Positions 1 to 7,613 of a DNA stretch of 50,152 nucleotides are shown here, one piece after another. Where the stretch lies: assembly GCA_028873845.1 (NCBI GenBank), contig JAPPNO010000131.1, forward strand, positions 1-50,152, written 5' to 3'. A program made the translations under genes and the position numbers. Origin of the DNA: Gemmatimonadota bacterium. Lineage in GTDB: Bacteria > Gemmatimonadota > Gemmatimonadetes > Longimicrobiales > Gaopeijiaceae. The notes beneath the pieces are model-generated. The model did not search any database. It was not told where the DNA came from and was given only the letters and a program-made list of their open reading frames with translations. Numbering within the stretch: the stretch's first letter is position 1; each line of letters starts with the position of its first letter.

Positions 1-2
1 AC

Positions 3-296
3 TGGGCCGATGGCGGCGAGACGAGCCTGGCCAACACGATCCTGCTCTGCCGCCGGCACCACCGCCTCGTCCACGAGGGGGGGATGCGGATGGCCCTGGA
101 CCGTGACGGCAAGGCCGCGTTCTTCACGCGGACGGGTCAGGTGCTCGGGGGCTCACCCCCGTTGCCGGAGGTCACCCGGCAACTGCCGGAGCCCCCGCCC
201 CCGCCCCCCGACCGCCTCTCCAACGGCGCCCCACGCTTCGTCGACTCGGCGGTCCCGCTGCCGCTGGAACTCGCAGCGCTGGAGGCGGTGCAGTGA
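3..296 (+). CDS. HNH endonuclease, C-terminal fragment (cut by window edge)
   Basis: The reading frame is open from the window edge and ends at a TGA at 294-296, so only the last 97 codons are visible. The segment LLCRRHHRLVHEGG at 39-80 is the typical C-terminal half of an HNH (DUF222-type) nuclease motif, with the HH pair and following H being metal-binding or catalytic positions. A proline-rich stretch (seven or more P around 190-215) and a poorly conserved tail follow. Such genes are common in high-GC genomes, often in several copies, and many have no known role. The N-terminal part lies outside the window, so the start and total length cannot be judged. Confidence 0.7.
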   Translation, partial: WADGGETSLANTILLCRRHHRLVHEGGMRMALDRDGKAAFFTRTGQVLGGSPPLPEVTRQLPEPPPPPPDRLSNGAPRFVDSAVPLPLELAALEAVQ

Positions 297-563
297 TCGG
301 GCGCCCACCCGTCGCCGCGGCAAAACCCGGGACGCGAGCATGTCGGAATGGGACGGGCCACCGGCGGGATTCGTGCCGCCCAAGTCAGGTGCGGCGTCTC
401 GCACGAGACGGTGCGGCGGGTGCCGTCAATCCGTGGCGGCGCGTCGGCCGGGTGATCCCGCCCCAGCGCAACGCCGAACTTCCGCCTGGCAGACGGCCGG
501 AGCCCGAATCCTGAGCCAGGGCCGACTGGCAATTCACCACGGACCACGCACCCGTCAAGCGCC

Positions 564-896
564 TCACATGTGAGGTGTGACATGACGCTGGGCAGGCGCG
601 CCCGGACGCCCCCGTTTCACGCGGATCGACCCGGGATACCGACCCACGGTCCTGTCCGCGGTCAGGAGGATTACCCCCTCGATGCGGGCCTGGGCTATCA
701 GAATCCGGTCGAACGGGTCCTGGTGGATCGGCGGTAACAGATCGACGGCGGCTACGTGGGTGCCGGTGACCGCGAGCTCCCTGTAGCCGTTCTCGAGCAG
801 GCCGCGCCGCAGGATCAGTGGATCGACATCGAAGGCTCGGCGATCCAGGCCGCTCTTGATGGCCACCTCCCACACCGAAGCGGCACTGTAGAGCAA
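564..896 (-). pseudogene. N-terminally truncated VapC-like PIN-domain toxin
   Basis: The 110 codons readable from a TTG at 896 match the C-terminal two thirds of a VapC PIN ribonuclease: AASVWEVAIK (second acidic site), DPFDRILIAQA (third acidic site) and LLTADRTVGRYPG. Complete members begin about 30-40 residues earlier with an LLDTH-type motif that carries the first metal-binding Asp. Here the frame continues upstream only as far as the TGA that ends the YdeI-family gene (945-947), and no DTH motif is present. No antitoxin gene lies next to it. The product, if made, would lack part of the active site, so I read this as the remnant of a toxin-antitoxin pair. The family is clear; that it is inactive is inference. 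Confidence 0.6.
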
Positions 897-944
897 CTCC
901 GTCTCCTCGAAGTCGTCGGAGACCGCAATCCTGCCGGCCAGACG

Positions 945-1532
945 TCACTTCCTCCTCGCCATCCCCCGCATCGCCGGAATCACGTCGCCCTGCGCACACG
1001 ACTCGATCAGGATTCCCAGCCGCCGCTGGCGCGTTTCTTCGCGCTTGGCGCTCACCACCCACCAGGTCACCTGCTTCCGGTACGAGGGCCGCTCATCCTC
1101 CCAGTACCGCCACGCCTCCGGCACGGCCTTCAACTCCCGCTCGTACTCTGGCGGCAGCGACACTTCGCCCTGCTCGTACGCCGCCCTCCTCTCGTTCGCG
1201 GGGTCGCGGGCGTGGTAGGCGGCCATCCCCGCCTCCGTCACCCGCCCCTCCCCGATCAGGTGCTTCATGCGGCCGAGGTTGCGCGCGCTCCAGTGGCTCA
1301 CTTGCCTCCGCGGCGTGAAGCGGATCCTGTAGCTCTTCTCGTCGATCGACTTGCGGATGCCGTCGATCCACCCGAAGCAGAGCGCTTCGTCCACCGATTG
1401 AGGCCAGTCGACGCTGGGGATGCCCGTCGCCTTCTTGTAGTAGCCGACCCAGAGTGCGTCGGCGCTGTCGTGGTGGGTCTCGAACCAGGCGCGCATGTCG
1501 GCGGGAGTGGGGAAGAAGACGGGGTCGCTCAT
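945..1532 (-). CDS. YdeI/OmpD-associated family protein
   Basis: This 195-residue protein has the features of the YdeI family: an N-terminal PTPADMRAWFETHH helix, then DALWVGYYKK and the segment SVDEALCFGWIDGIRKSID, followed by RFTPRR and a C-terminal basic tail. The family is poorly characterised; E. coli YdeI has been linked to envelope stress and peptide resistance, and no enzymatic activity is established. The ATG at 1530-1532 overlaps the TGA of the penicillin acylase gene upstream (ATGA), so the two are probably translationally coupled. A longer open frame upstream of this ATG is only the shadow of that gene. The end at 945 abuts the truncated VapC remnant in the same frame. Confidence 0.85.
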   Translation of the reverse strand: MSDPVFFPTPADMRAWFETHHDSADALWVGYYKKATGIPSVDWPQSVDEALCFGWIDGIRKSIDEKSYRIRFTPRRQVSHWSARNLGRMKHLIGEGRVTEAGMAAYHARDPANERRAAYEQGEVSLPPEYERELKAVPEAWRYWEDERPSYRKQVTWWVVSAKREETRQRRLGILIESCAQGDVIPAMRGMARRK

Positions 1533-4002
1533 CGCGGCGTCATTGTCCACCGCTCGGCCGCCACCGACTCCACCCGGTCGCGCGAGTAGAAGACCGGGAA
1601 GAAGCGGTCGTTGGCCCAGAGCTCGAAGAGGTTGTCGTAGAAGGGCGAATCGGGGTCGCCGGATTGGCCGGGGGTGTTGCTGCCGACCGTGCGGTCCCAG
1701 TCCCCCGTGTCGACGATGATGCGGAAGGACGCGCCCGAGGTCTGGTTGTCGCCGCCACCGGTGTTGTTCAGGGTGTAGCTGTAGCCCCCGCGCGGGAGCG
1801 GGCCGACGGTGAGACGGGCGGCGATCTCGGCCGGGGCGGCGCGGGAGAGCGGGTGGAAGATTGTGGCGTGCTTGTAGTCCGGCTGGCCGTACTGCCACCG
1901 GTCCATGTCGCCGCCGAGTTTTTCGCGCAGGGCGGCGACCGCCTCCTCGAGGCTGCGGAGCAGAACCGCGTCGCGTCCGGCGATGGGGTCGTCACCGAAC
2001 TCGCCGCCGGGCGCGGTCAGGTGGCCGATCACCTTGGTGAGGGCCATGCCGCGCAGATGGCGCCGCTCGGCCGCCGGGATGAAGAGGCCGTTGACGTTGC
2101 CGCGCAGGCGCCCCTCGAACGCCACGTAGATCGCTGCCGCGACGGACTCCGGGGCCAGCACGAATTCCCAGTCCAGGAGCAGCTGGCGGGCGCGTTCGAC
2201 ATCGTCGCCGGCGGGGTGGACGTGCCGCAGCATGGGGACGATCGTCCGCGCCGGGATCGAGTGGTAGTCGGTCTGCAGCGCCATCATGTCGGCCATGGAG
2301 TGGAGCCGTCCCGAGCCGAGGACCTCGACCGCCCGCGCCCAGCGGTAGGGGTCGGACCACTCGTAGCCGATCGCGTCCATGTGCGGGTAGTCGTCGGGGG
2401 TGAGGTGGTTGTTGGCGGTCGCGAAGAAGCCTTCGGGGGGGTTGTGGACACTGGGCTTGGCCTTGATGGGGAGGTAGCCGTCCCACTCGTAGCGGCCGTC
2501 CAGACCATGTTCTCGCCCGGGATGTTGGAGTAGTTGCACGCCTCGACGAACTCCTCCCAGGTCTTCGCCTGGTTCATGCGCAGGCTTGCCAGGTAGGGGG
2601 CGCCGCCCGGCTCCAGCCACGCGGCCCGAACCGCGTACGCGACACGGCTGCCGGGGTCCTCGAAGACGACCGGGCCGTGCCGCGTGTACTTGAACTCGGC
2701 CGTGTGGGGCGCCCGTCCCTTCACCGGGATCTCCTCGGTGATGACGGTCATCTCCTCCCAGCCGTCGCGGTAGCGGTAGCGGTTGGGGTCGTCCGGGTCG
2801 GTCTCGTAGACGTACAGGTCCTCGCCATCGGTGCGGAAAACGGTGAGTCCCCACGCGCCGTACCCGTTGTGCCCGATGCTCACGCCGGGGATCTCGGGCT
2901 CGCCGCCGCCGATCACGTTCCAGCCCGGGCCGACCAGGTGCACCCAGTAGCGCAGCGACGGCGCCGACTGGGCACGGTGGGGGTCGTTCGCCATGAGGGG
3001 GTAGCCGCTTTCGCTCAGACGCCCGCTCACGACCCAGTTGTTGGAGCCGAGGCTCTCGAGGTCCGGCCAGGTGAGGGCGCCCGGCAGCCCGAGGGCGTCT
3101 GCGGGCCTTCCCGCGACAACCGGGGTGGACTCCGACGCCGCGCCCGGGAAAGCCGTCGCGCCGCGCACGCCGCCTGCGGCCGCTTCCAGTCTCCCCAAAG
3201 CCTCTGAATCCCCCCGGTGATCCGGAACCAGGTGTTCGCGCCGGAACCGCACCCGTCCCCGGAAGGCATTGTAGAGCCCGAGGATGTCCTGGCTCAGAAG
3301 CGCACCGTCGATCGCCGGGTCGAGGGTGATGTCGGGATCGCCCGGATGGAAGTTCGCGGCGCGCTTCACCGCTTCGGCGCCCACCGCCACCACCGCACGG
3401 CCGTAGCCGAGCTCCGTGCCGATGTTCCCCAGCAGCCCCTGATGGCGCGAGATCACGACCTCCGGCGTCCAGCGCTTCGGACGGATGCCGAGCAGCTCGA
3501 ACTCGATCGGAAGGAGCTCCGGATTGGTTTCGGTCTCGGCGATGTAGGCGTTCACCCCGTCCACGTAGGCGGGGATGATCCGCGAGCCGCGGTCGTGGTA
3601 GTGGTTCATCTCCGCGGTCATGTCGCCGCGGTACCGGAAAAGGCGGAAACCGATGTCGCGCTGGAGTTCGTCCGGACCGAGCATCTCGGCGACCGTGCCG
3701 GTGGCCTGCGCGCGCCAGACCTCGAACTGGAAGAGCCGGTCGCGGGCGGCCGCGTAACCCTGCGCGAAGAAGAGGTCGTACTCGGTCTCGGCGTAGATGT
3801 GGTTGATCCCCCAGCGGTCACGGATGATCTCGACGGAGGCCTGGAGGCCGGGGAGGGTGAGGGTGGTGGGGGACTGGGTTAGTGCGGCGGTGCGCGGGGA
3901 GACGGCCGGTGCGGCGGGTTCCTGCGCCAGGGCGGGGGCGTGACCGTGGGCGAGGAGGGCTCCCGTGCCCAGAGCGGTCAGGAAGCGGATGGGGACGTAC
4001 AT
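1529..4002 (-). pseudogene. Penicillin acylase family protein, interrupted by a frameshift/deletion
   Basis: The gene encodes an Ntn-hydrolase of the penicillin acylase family (secreted amidases acting on N-acyl compounds). It starts at MYVPIRFLTALG with a signal peptide ending near ALAQE. The frame runs through IIRDRWGINHIYAET and FAQGYAAARDRLFQFE to the autoprocessing and nucleophile site LGSNNWVVSG (Ser about residue 320, codon 3043-3045). After NIPGENMVW (about 2500) the homology moves to another frame, which starts at DGRYEWDGYLPIK and runs to 1529. Homologues normally have a loop of roughly 30 residues (GNIGWQAVG type) between these motifs. The junction therefore looks like a small deletion of a length not divisible by three, not a single-base error. 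It could be a real pseudogene or an assembly fault. As drawn, the signal peptide and nucleophile remain but the C-terminal third is out of frame. Confidence 0.8.
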
Positions 4003-4193
4003 CTCGAGCGACCTTCCGGGAGGTTGGGTTGAAGGGAGGGTCCACAGGGAATCCAAGATACGGACTATCGGCCATTGGGGCCCCATCCCGTGGCGAACGA
4101 ACGACCTGCGCCGTACCCTCACCCTTTGGCCGATCGCATCCCCCCGCCAGCGATCCCGGAGTCCGTCGTGCCCGCCGCATGAGGTAGAGGACC

Positions 4194-4913
4194 ATGAAAA
4201 CGCACGCTGTCGCTTTCCTCGCATCCCTGGCCGCCTGCGTCGCGTGCGCGCCCGGTCCACGGCCGGCACAGGCCCAGACGGGATTCTTCATTCGCCTTGC
4301 CCCCGAGGTGAGCTCCGTCACCGTCGAGCACACGAAGACGGTCACGATCGGAGGCGGATCGAGTACGAGCACCTCGTCGGCCAACGGTTTCGGAGCGGCC
4401 GTCGTCCTGACTGGCGGGCTGCGCTCCTCTCCATCGGCCGGGTGGGTGTTCGGCGGCGAGCTGGAAGCCGTCCTCCCGTCACCGCGCCTGATCGAGGGCA
4501 TGATCGACCCGACCAATTCCGGCAATCCCCACGACGTGTGGCCGGGGCGCTGGGAGTTCAGCGACAAGTTCGCCATGGGAGGCACCGTTCTGGCGGGTCG
4601 CAGCGTCGGGGACGGGGGCAGCCGGGTCTACCTGCTCCTCGGATTGCGCCGGTCGCGGGGGGAATTCGCCACCGGCGGCACCAACCCCGAGACGGGCATC
4701 GCGGGCGAGGACCGCGAGCGGCTCGGCCACTGGCCCGTAAGCGGCGGGATCGGAATGACCGTGGACAGGAGGTGGCCGGTGGATCTTCGGGTCCGCTATT
4801 TCCGGTCGGTTGTGGACTGGGTCATCTCGCAGCCGGACCTGGGACTCGACTACGGGTACGTGGTGAGCGGCCTGTCCTTCTCGGTGGGGATCGGCAGGGG
4901 GTCGGATCGCTGA
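4194..4913 (+). CDS. Outer-membrane beta-barrel protein
   Basis: This 239-residue protein has a signal peptide (MKTHAVAFLASLAACVACA, cleavage near PAQAQTG). The rest alternates short amphipathic strands with Gly/Ser-rich turns: GFGAAVVLTGGLR, AGWVFGGELEAVL, KFAMGGTVLAGR, SRVYLLLGLRR, PVDLRVRYFR and GYVVSGLSFSVGIG. This is the pattern of a small outer-membrane barrel (porin or OmpA-like family) and not of a soluble enzyme. A Ser/Thr-rich segment near residues 53-63 is probably a surface loop. AGAGG lies shortly before the ATG. It is divergent from the penicillin acylase gene with 191 bp between them. No specific family or cargo can be named. Confidence 0.65.
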   Translation: MKTHAVAFLASLAACVACAPGPRPAQAQTGFFIRLAPEVSSVTVEHTKTVTIGGGSSTSTSSANGFGAAVVLTGGLRSSPSAGWVFGGELEAVLPSPRLIEGMIDPTNSGNPHDVWPGRWEFSDKFAMGGTVLAGRSVGDGGSRVYLLLGLRRSRGEFATGGTNPETGIAGEDRERLGHWPVSGGIGMTVDRRWPVDLRVRYFRSVVDWVISQPDLGLDYGYVVSGLSFSVGIGRGSDR

Positions 4914-5000
4914 AAACCACCTCGGAAGGCCGGACGAGACCGCCTGACCCGGGGACCGGGGAATCGGCGGGGCGCGGCGGGATTCGCAGGTCCCGGGTAC

Positions 5001-5843
5001 CTACTTCCCTCGCGGCGGGAATGGGATCAGCGGCGAGGTGGTCGCCTGGTAGTCGCTGTAGGCGGGGTACTTGGCAGCGGACAGTGCTTCGGTCATCCGC
5101 AGCGACGGGATGATCAGCAGGATCAATCCGATGCAGCCCAGGCCCGTCCAGTGCAGCCACTGTCCCGAGGCCGCAACCGAAAACAGGTAGAACACGCACC
5201 ACATCGCGATCTCGCAGAAGTAGTTCGGGTGCCGGCTGTAGCGAAAGAGTCTTGTGGTGAGGAACGGACGCTCGACCTCCTCGCCGGCCGCGATCCGCCG
5301 CTTCTTGTCCTCCTGGAAGTTCCACTGTTGATTGTCGGCGATGGCCTGACCGATGAGGAGCACGAAGAACAGCCCGGCAGCCAGATAGTCGAGCCCGCCC
5401 AGCGGTGCATCGCCGAACTCCCAGGCCCGGTGCACCGGCGAGACGAGCAGCCACAGAAGGACGAGCTGAACGGGGTAGATGAAGGTGATGCTCAGCACCT
5501 GGAACAGCGCCGGGCTCATCTTTTCGCGCAAATGCGCCCAGCGGTAGTCCTCGTCGCCCTTCCGGTAGCCCCCCTTGCGGGCGAAGTTGTGGGTCAGGCG
5601 CGCGCCCCACAGGACCACCAGCAGCGTCATGACGTTGACGCGCGCCCACTCGATGCCGGTCGCGAAGGCGACGATCAGGCAGAAGACCGGCGGACATATG
5701 GGCCAGAGGCGATCGATCCAGCCGGACTCGCGGTCGATCAGGGACAGGAGCCACCCCGCGAAGGCGATGATCAGGCTGACTTCGAGTGCGGTTCCGAAGG
5801 GGGCGCCTTCGAGGGGGTTCGGGATGAAGTCGAGTCCGAACAT
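5001..5843 (-). CDS. DUF1295 (steroid 5-alpha-reductase-like) integral membrane protein
   Basis: This 280-residue protein has about seven hydrophobic segments and the DUF1295 hallmarks RLTHNFARKGGY in the middle and the C-terminal motif LFRYSRHPNYFCEIAMW, in which the R-x-S-R-H-P-N-Y core is expected to bind NADPH. The family is related to steroid 5-alpha-reductases and isoprenylcysteine methyltransferases; most bacterial members have unknown substrates. The C-terminus (SDYQATTSPLIPFPPRGK) is also family-typical. The gene converges on the outer-membrane protein gene across an 87-bp gap and has no operon partner. The ATG at 5841-5843 is the first good start. Confidence 0.85.
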   Translation of the reverse strand: MFGLDFIPNPLEGAPFGTALEVSLIIAFAGWLLSLIDRESGWIDRLWPICPPVFCLIVAFATGIEWARVNVMTLLVVLWGARLTHNFARKGGYRKGDEDYRWAHLREKMSPALFQVLSITFIYPVQLVLLWLLVSPVHRAWEFGDAPLGGLDYLAAGLFFVLLIGQAIADNQQWNFQEDKKRRIAAGEEVERPFLTTRLFRYSRHPNYFCEIAMWCVFYLFSVAASGQWLHWTGLGCIGLILLIIPSLRMTEALSAAKYPAYSDYQATTSPLIPFPPRGK

Positions 5844-5982
5844 GGTGTGGGTGCCCTGAGTGGGGAGCGTCGACCGCTACGGTGGTGGTGGGCTGCTACG
5901 GTAGCGGTTGGCGGGTGGCTGGGACAGGCGGGGCAAGTCGGTTGTCCGCTGACGCGACGATTTCGTACCGCCTTTCCTATCG

Positions 5983-6402
5983 TCACTCTCCCAGCGAAGG
6001 CCTGGATCGCGTCTGGACCAGTCGCGTTGGCCCTCCAACGGCTGTCAGGTTATCGAAGTCGGAGTCGGCGGATTCGAGTCCGGCTCCGTGCCGGAGTGCG
6101 CACGCGGCAATGAGGACATCGGTTGCCGGAACGGTGACTCCCCGCTCTCGAGCTCCGGTTGCGAGCTCGTAGGCCCTGCTCCACACCTCCTGGTCGATCG
6201 GCAGCTCCGGCAGCACACGGGCGAAGTCCCGCAAGACCTTGCGTTCACGCTTCCCCCGGGCGCCGTTCCAGAGTTCGAGCTGAACCAGCGGACACCAGCA
6301 GGCTTCCCCGCTCCGCAGCGCCCTTTCGACGCGAGCGCGAACCCTGGAGTTGCCGTCCGGTCGCAGGAAGTGGATCCAGGAGGACGTATCGACGAGGATC
6401 AA
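5983..6402 (-). CDS. vapC: VapC-family PIN-domain ribonuclease toxin
   Basis: This is a complete 139-residue PIN domain. The acidic positions are in order: ILVDTSSWIHFL (first Asp), LVQLELWNGAR (Glu), VPATDVLIAACAL (Asp) and SADSDFDNL (Asp). VapC toxins are Mg2+-dependent RNases that cut tRNA or rRNA and are neutralised by the partner antitoxin. The start is a TTG at 6400-6402, 4 bp after the antitoxin stop, and no ATG or GTG fits the conserved N-terminus, which suggests weak initiation coupled to antitoxin translation. Start codon and spacing are seen in the sequence; activity is inferred from the intact residues. Confidence 0.9.
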   Translation of the reverse strand: MILVDTSSWIHFLRPDGNSRVRARVERALRSGEACWCPLVQLELWNGARGKRERKVLRDFARVLPELPIDQEVWSRAYELATGARERGVTVPATDVLIAACALRHGAGLESADSDFDNLTAVGGPTRLVQTRSRPSLGE

Positions 6403-6406
6403 CGGC

Positions 6407-6610
6407 TCAGCCCCTTCGGCGAATCGCTTGAATCTCTTCCGGCATGACCAGGTCGGGGCAGCTTCCGGCGTACCCGGTGAGCTCCGCCATTCTCATGCGC
6501 CGGTTGAAGTAGACGATGGCGCCGACGATGGCTTCGCGCTTGGTCCTCGCGTTGGTGAACCTGATCGCGTCCGCGAGCTCTTGATCTGGAATATCTACAG
6601 TGGTCTTCAT
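6407..6610 (-). CDS. vapB: VapB-type antitoxin
   Basis: This 67-residue protein begins MKTTVDIPDQELADAIRF, a short beta strand plus helix matching the ribbon-helix-helix DNA-binding end of VapB antitoxins (the DUF2191 type). It continues with NARTKREAIVGAIVYFNRRMRMAEL, the second half of the fold. The C-terminal part (LVMPEEIQAIRRRG) would wrap the toxin. It lies directly upstream of vapC in the expected order. The ATG lies only 6 bp downstream of a -10 hexamer (TATCAT), so the transcript probably starts at or very near the start codon and no Shine-Dalgarno site is available. The promoter carries an inverted repeat likely to be the autorepression operator. Confidence 0.85.
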   Translation of the reverse strand: MKTTVDIPDQELADAIRFTNARTKREAIVGAIVYFNRRMRMAELTGYAGSCPDLVMPEEIQAIRRRG

Positions 6611-6616
6611 GATTCC

Positions 6617-6645
6617 ATGATAAGCGTTTAGGGAATATGGATCAA
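6617..6645 (-). promoter_or_regulatory. Predicted sigma-70 promoter of vapBC, leaderless
   Basis: On the minus strand TTGATC (6640-6645) and TATCAT (6617-6622) are separated by exactly 17 bp. The vapB ATG follows the -10 box after only 6 bp, which predicts a leaderless mRNA. The segment is clearly more AT-rich than its surroundings. Confidence 0.6.
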
Positions 6646-6659
6646 CTATGGTGATATTC
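6633..6659. promoter_or_regulatory. Inverted repeat, putative VapBC operator
   Basis: GAATAT (6633-6638) and ATATTC (6654-6659) form arms 15 bp apart, overlapping the -35 box of the vapBC promoter. The position fits autorepression by the VapBC complex, as is known for this toxin-antitoxin class. Assignment rests on symmetry and position only. Confidence 0.4.
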
Positions 6660-6695
6660 TCAGAGCACGACCGAGTTCATTCGCGTCGGATGGAG

Positions 6696-6935
6696 TCACG
6701 GCGTGAGGCTGGCACGTCTACGTTGACGTCCTTGAGTTCGCGGACTCCGGCGCCCGCCGGGTTCGTCGTCCATGGTGTGGACGAGACGGCCGTGGGCGAT
6801 GAGGTCGGGGGCGCCGACGGGCTCGCCGCCGCTCCGCAGGACGATGCCCGGGGTGCCGTCGCATCCGGTTAGCAGGCCGACCCCGGCGGCACCCGCCGCG
6901 GCGCCCAGGAACCGGCCTCGAGTCAGTGACGTCAT
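6696..6935 (-). pseudogene. Amidohydrolase N-terminal remnant with a Tat/lipoprotein-type signal
   Basis: The open frame starts MTSLTRGRFLGAAAGAAGVGLLTGC, an R-containing n-region, hydrophobic core and lipobox-like LTGC. It then reads PDLIAHGRLVHTMDDEP, which resembles the first strands of metal-dependent amidohydrolases (imidazolonepropionase or cytosine-deaminase type). After this the frame becomes arginine-rich low-complexity sequence (RRSPRTQGRQRRR) and stops at 79 codons. No HxH metal site or barrel follows in any frame nearby, so the gene seems to be cut off a few codons into the catalytic domain. It lies between the vapBC promoter region and a lipoprotein gene. A real 79-aa secreted protein is possible but less likely. 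Confidence 0.45.
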
Positions 6936-7041
6936 GTCGCCTTCCTGTCACCCAGGCGGATGTCATGGCGGGTACTATGTCGGTGAACGACAGCGCCGTC
7001 GCGTTCGGGCGAGAAGGAGCGCGGAAAAATCACGGGAGCGA

Positions 7042-7071
7042 TTGACGGTGGATTCGGCGGACGTGTATCTT
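7042..7071 (+). promoter_or_regulatory. Predicted sigma-70 promoter of the lipoprotein gene
   Basis: TTGACG (7042-7047) and TATCTT (7066-7071) are separated by 18 bp. The ATG of the lipoprotein gene follows 29 bp after the -10 box, with AAGG as a weak ribosome site 7 bp before the ATG. Confidence 0.55.
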
Positions 7072-7100
7072 CCGGTCTCCCTAAACGATAAGGTAACCCC

Positions 7101-7595
7101 ATGAAGACGATGAAGACGATCACACTGGCATTGCTCGTAGGCCTGACGGGTTGTGGACTGACGGACCCGGAAGACGATTTCGTGGAAGTATGGTCCGGTA
7201 TCGCCATCCCGCTGGCGTCCAACGTCGCCGCCGGCGCCGATACGACGGCAGCCGATACGACGTGGGTCTTCGTCTTTCATGAACGCGACACCCAGTCCAA
7301 CATCGTTCACGCGACCATAACGATCTATGAGACGGAAACGGACCCGTGCGAGTTGTGGTGGCTGGACGATACGGGATCACCGTGCTACTACGTGACCAAG
7401 GGATCGGGCATTCAGGTTCCTTTCGATGATCCCGAAACCCGCGTAGTCGACTTCACGTTGCCGACCCTCGGCGAGTGCGAACTGGCCGGGCCGGTCACAG
7501 CCGAAGACGTATGGGCAACGCTGTTTCGGTGCGGCCCGTCGAAACGGTCCTACTACCGGATCGACTTCACGGAGGTGGTGGAGGAGGCCGGTTAG
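7101..7595 (+). CDS. Small lipoprotein of unknown function
   Basis: This 164-residue protein has a lipoprotein signal: MKTMKTITLALLVGLTGC, with LTGC as the lipobox. The mature part is rich in Thr and Asp and looks like a beta-sandwich, with alternating strands such as TTWVFVFHER and NIVHATITIYET. It has four cysteines, at DPCELWW, SPCYYV, GECELAG and FRCGPSK, which could form two disulfides outside the cytoplasm. I do not recognise a family. It has its own promoter and no operon partner; it converges on the symporter gene with only 18 bp between. The first ATG was kept; a second in-frame ATG lies 9 bp downstream. Confidence 0.7.
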   Translation: MKTMKTITLALLVGLTGCGLTDPEDDFVEVWSGIAIPLASNVAAGADTTAADTTWVFVFHERDTQSNIVHATITIYETETDPCELWWLDDTGSPCYYVTKGSGIQVPFDDPETRVVDFTLPTLGECELAGPVTAEDVWATLFRCGPSKRSYYRIDFTEVVEEAG

Positions 7596-7613
7596 GCCGG
7601 CCATGATCCGCTC

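Noticed and set aside
180-220. Proline-coding CCG/CCC run as a simple repeat
   Set aside because: It encodes a proline-rich segment of the HNH protein and shows no exact repeat unit beyond a few bases.
396-409. GTCTCG-CA-CGAGAC inverted repeat between the HNH gene and the VapC remnant
   Set aside because: The stem is short, there is no T-tract and no promoter near it. The 267-bp gap shows nothing else I can support.
563-574. Perfect 12-bp palindrome CTCACATGTGAG at the end of the VapC remnant
   Set aside because: No adjacent gene start or second copy was seen; one palindrome of this length is expected by chance in 50 kb.
6700-6760. VRELKDVNV reading in another frame, resembling a prevent-host-death antitoxin
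   Set aside because: Only a few residues agree and no start codon or operator belongs to it.
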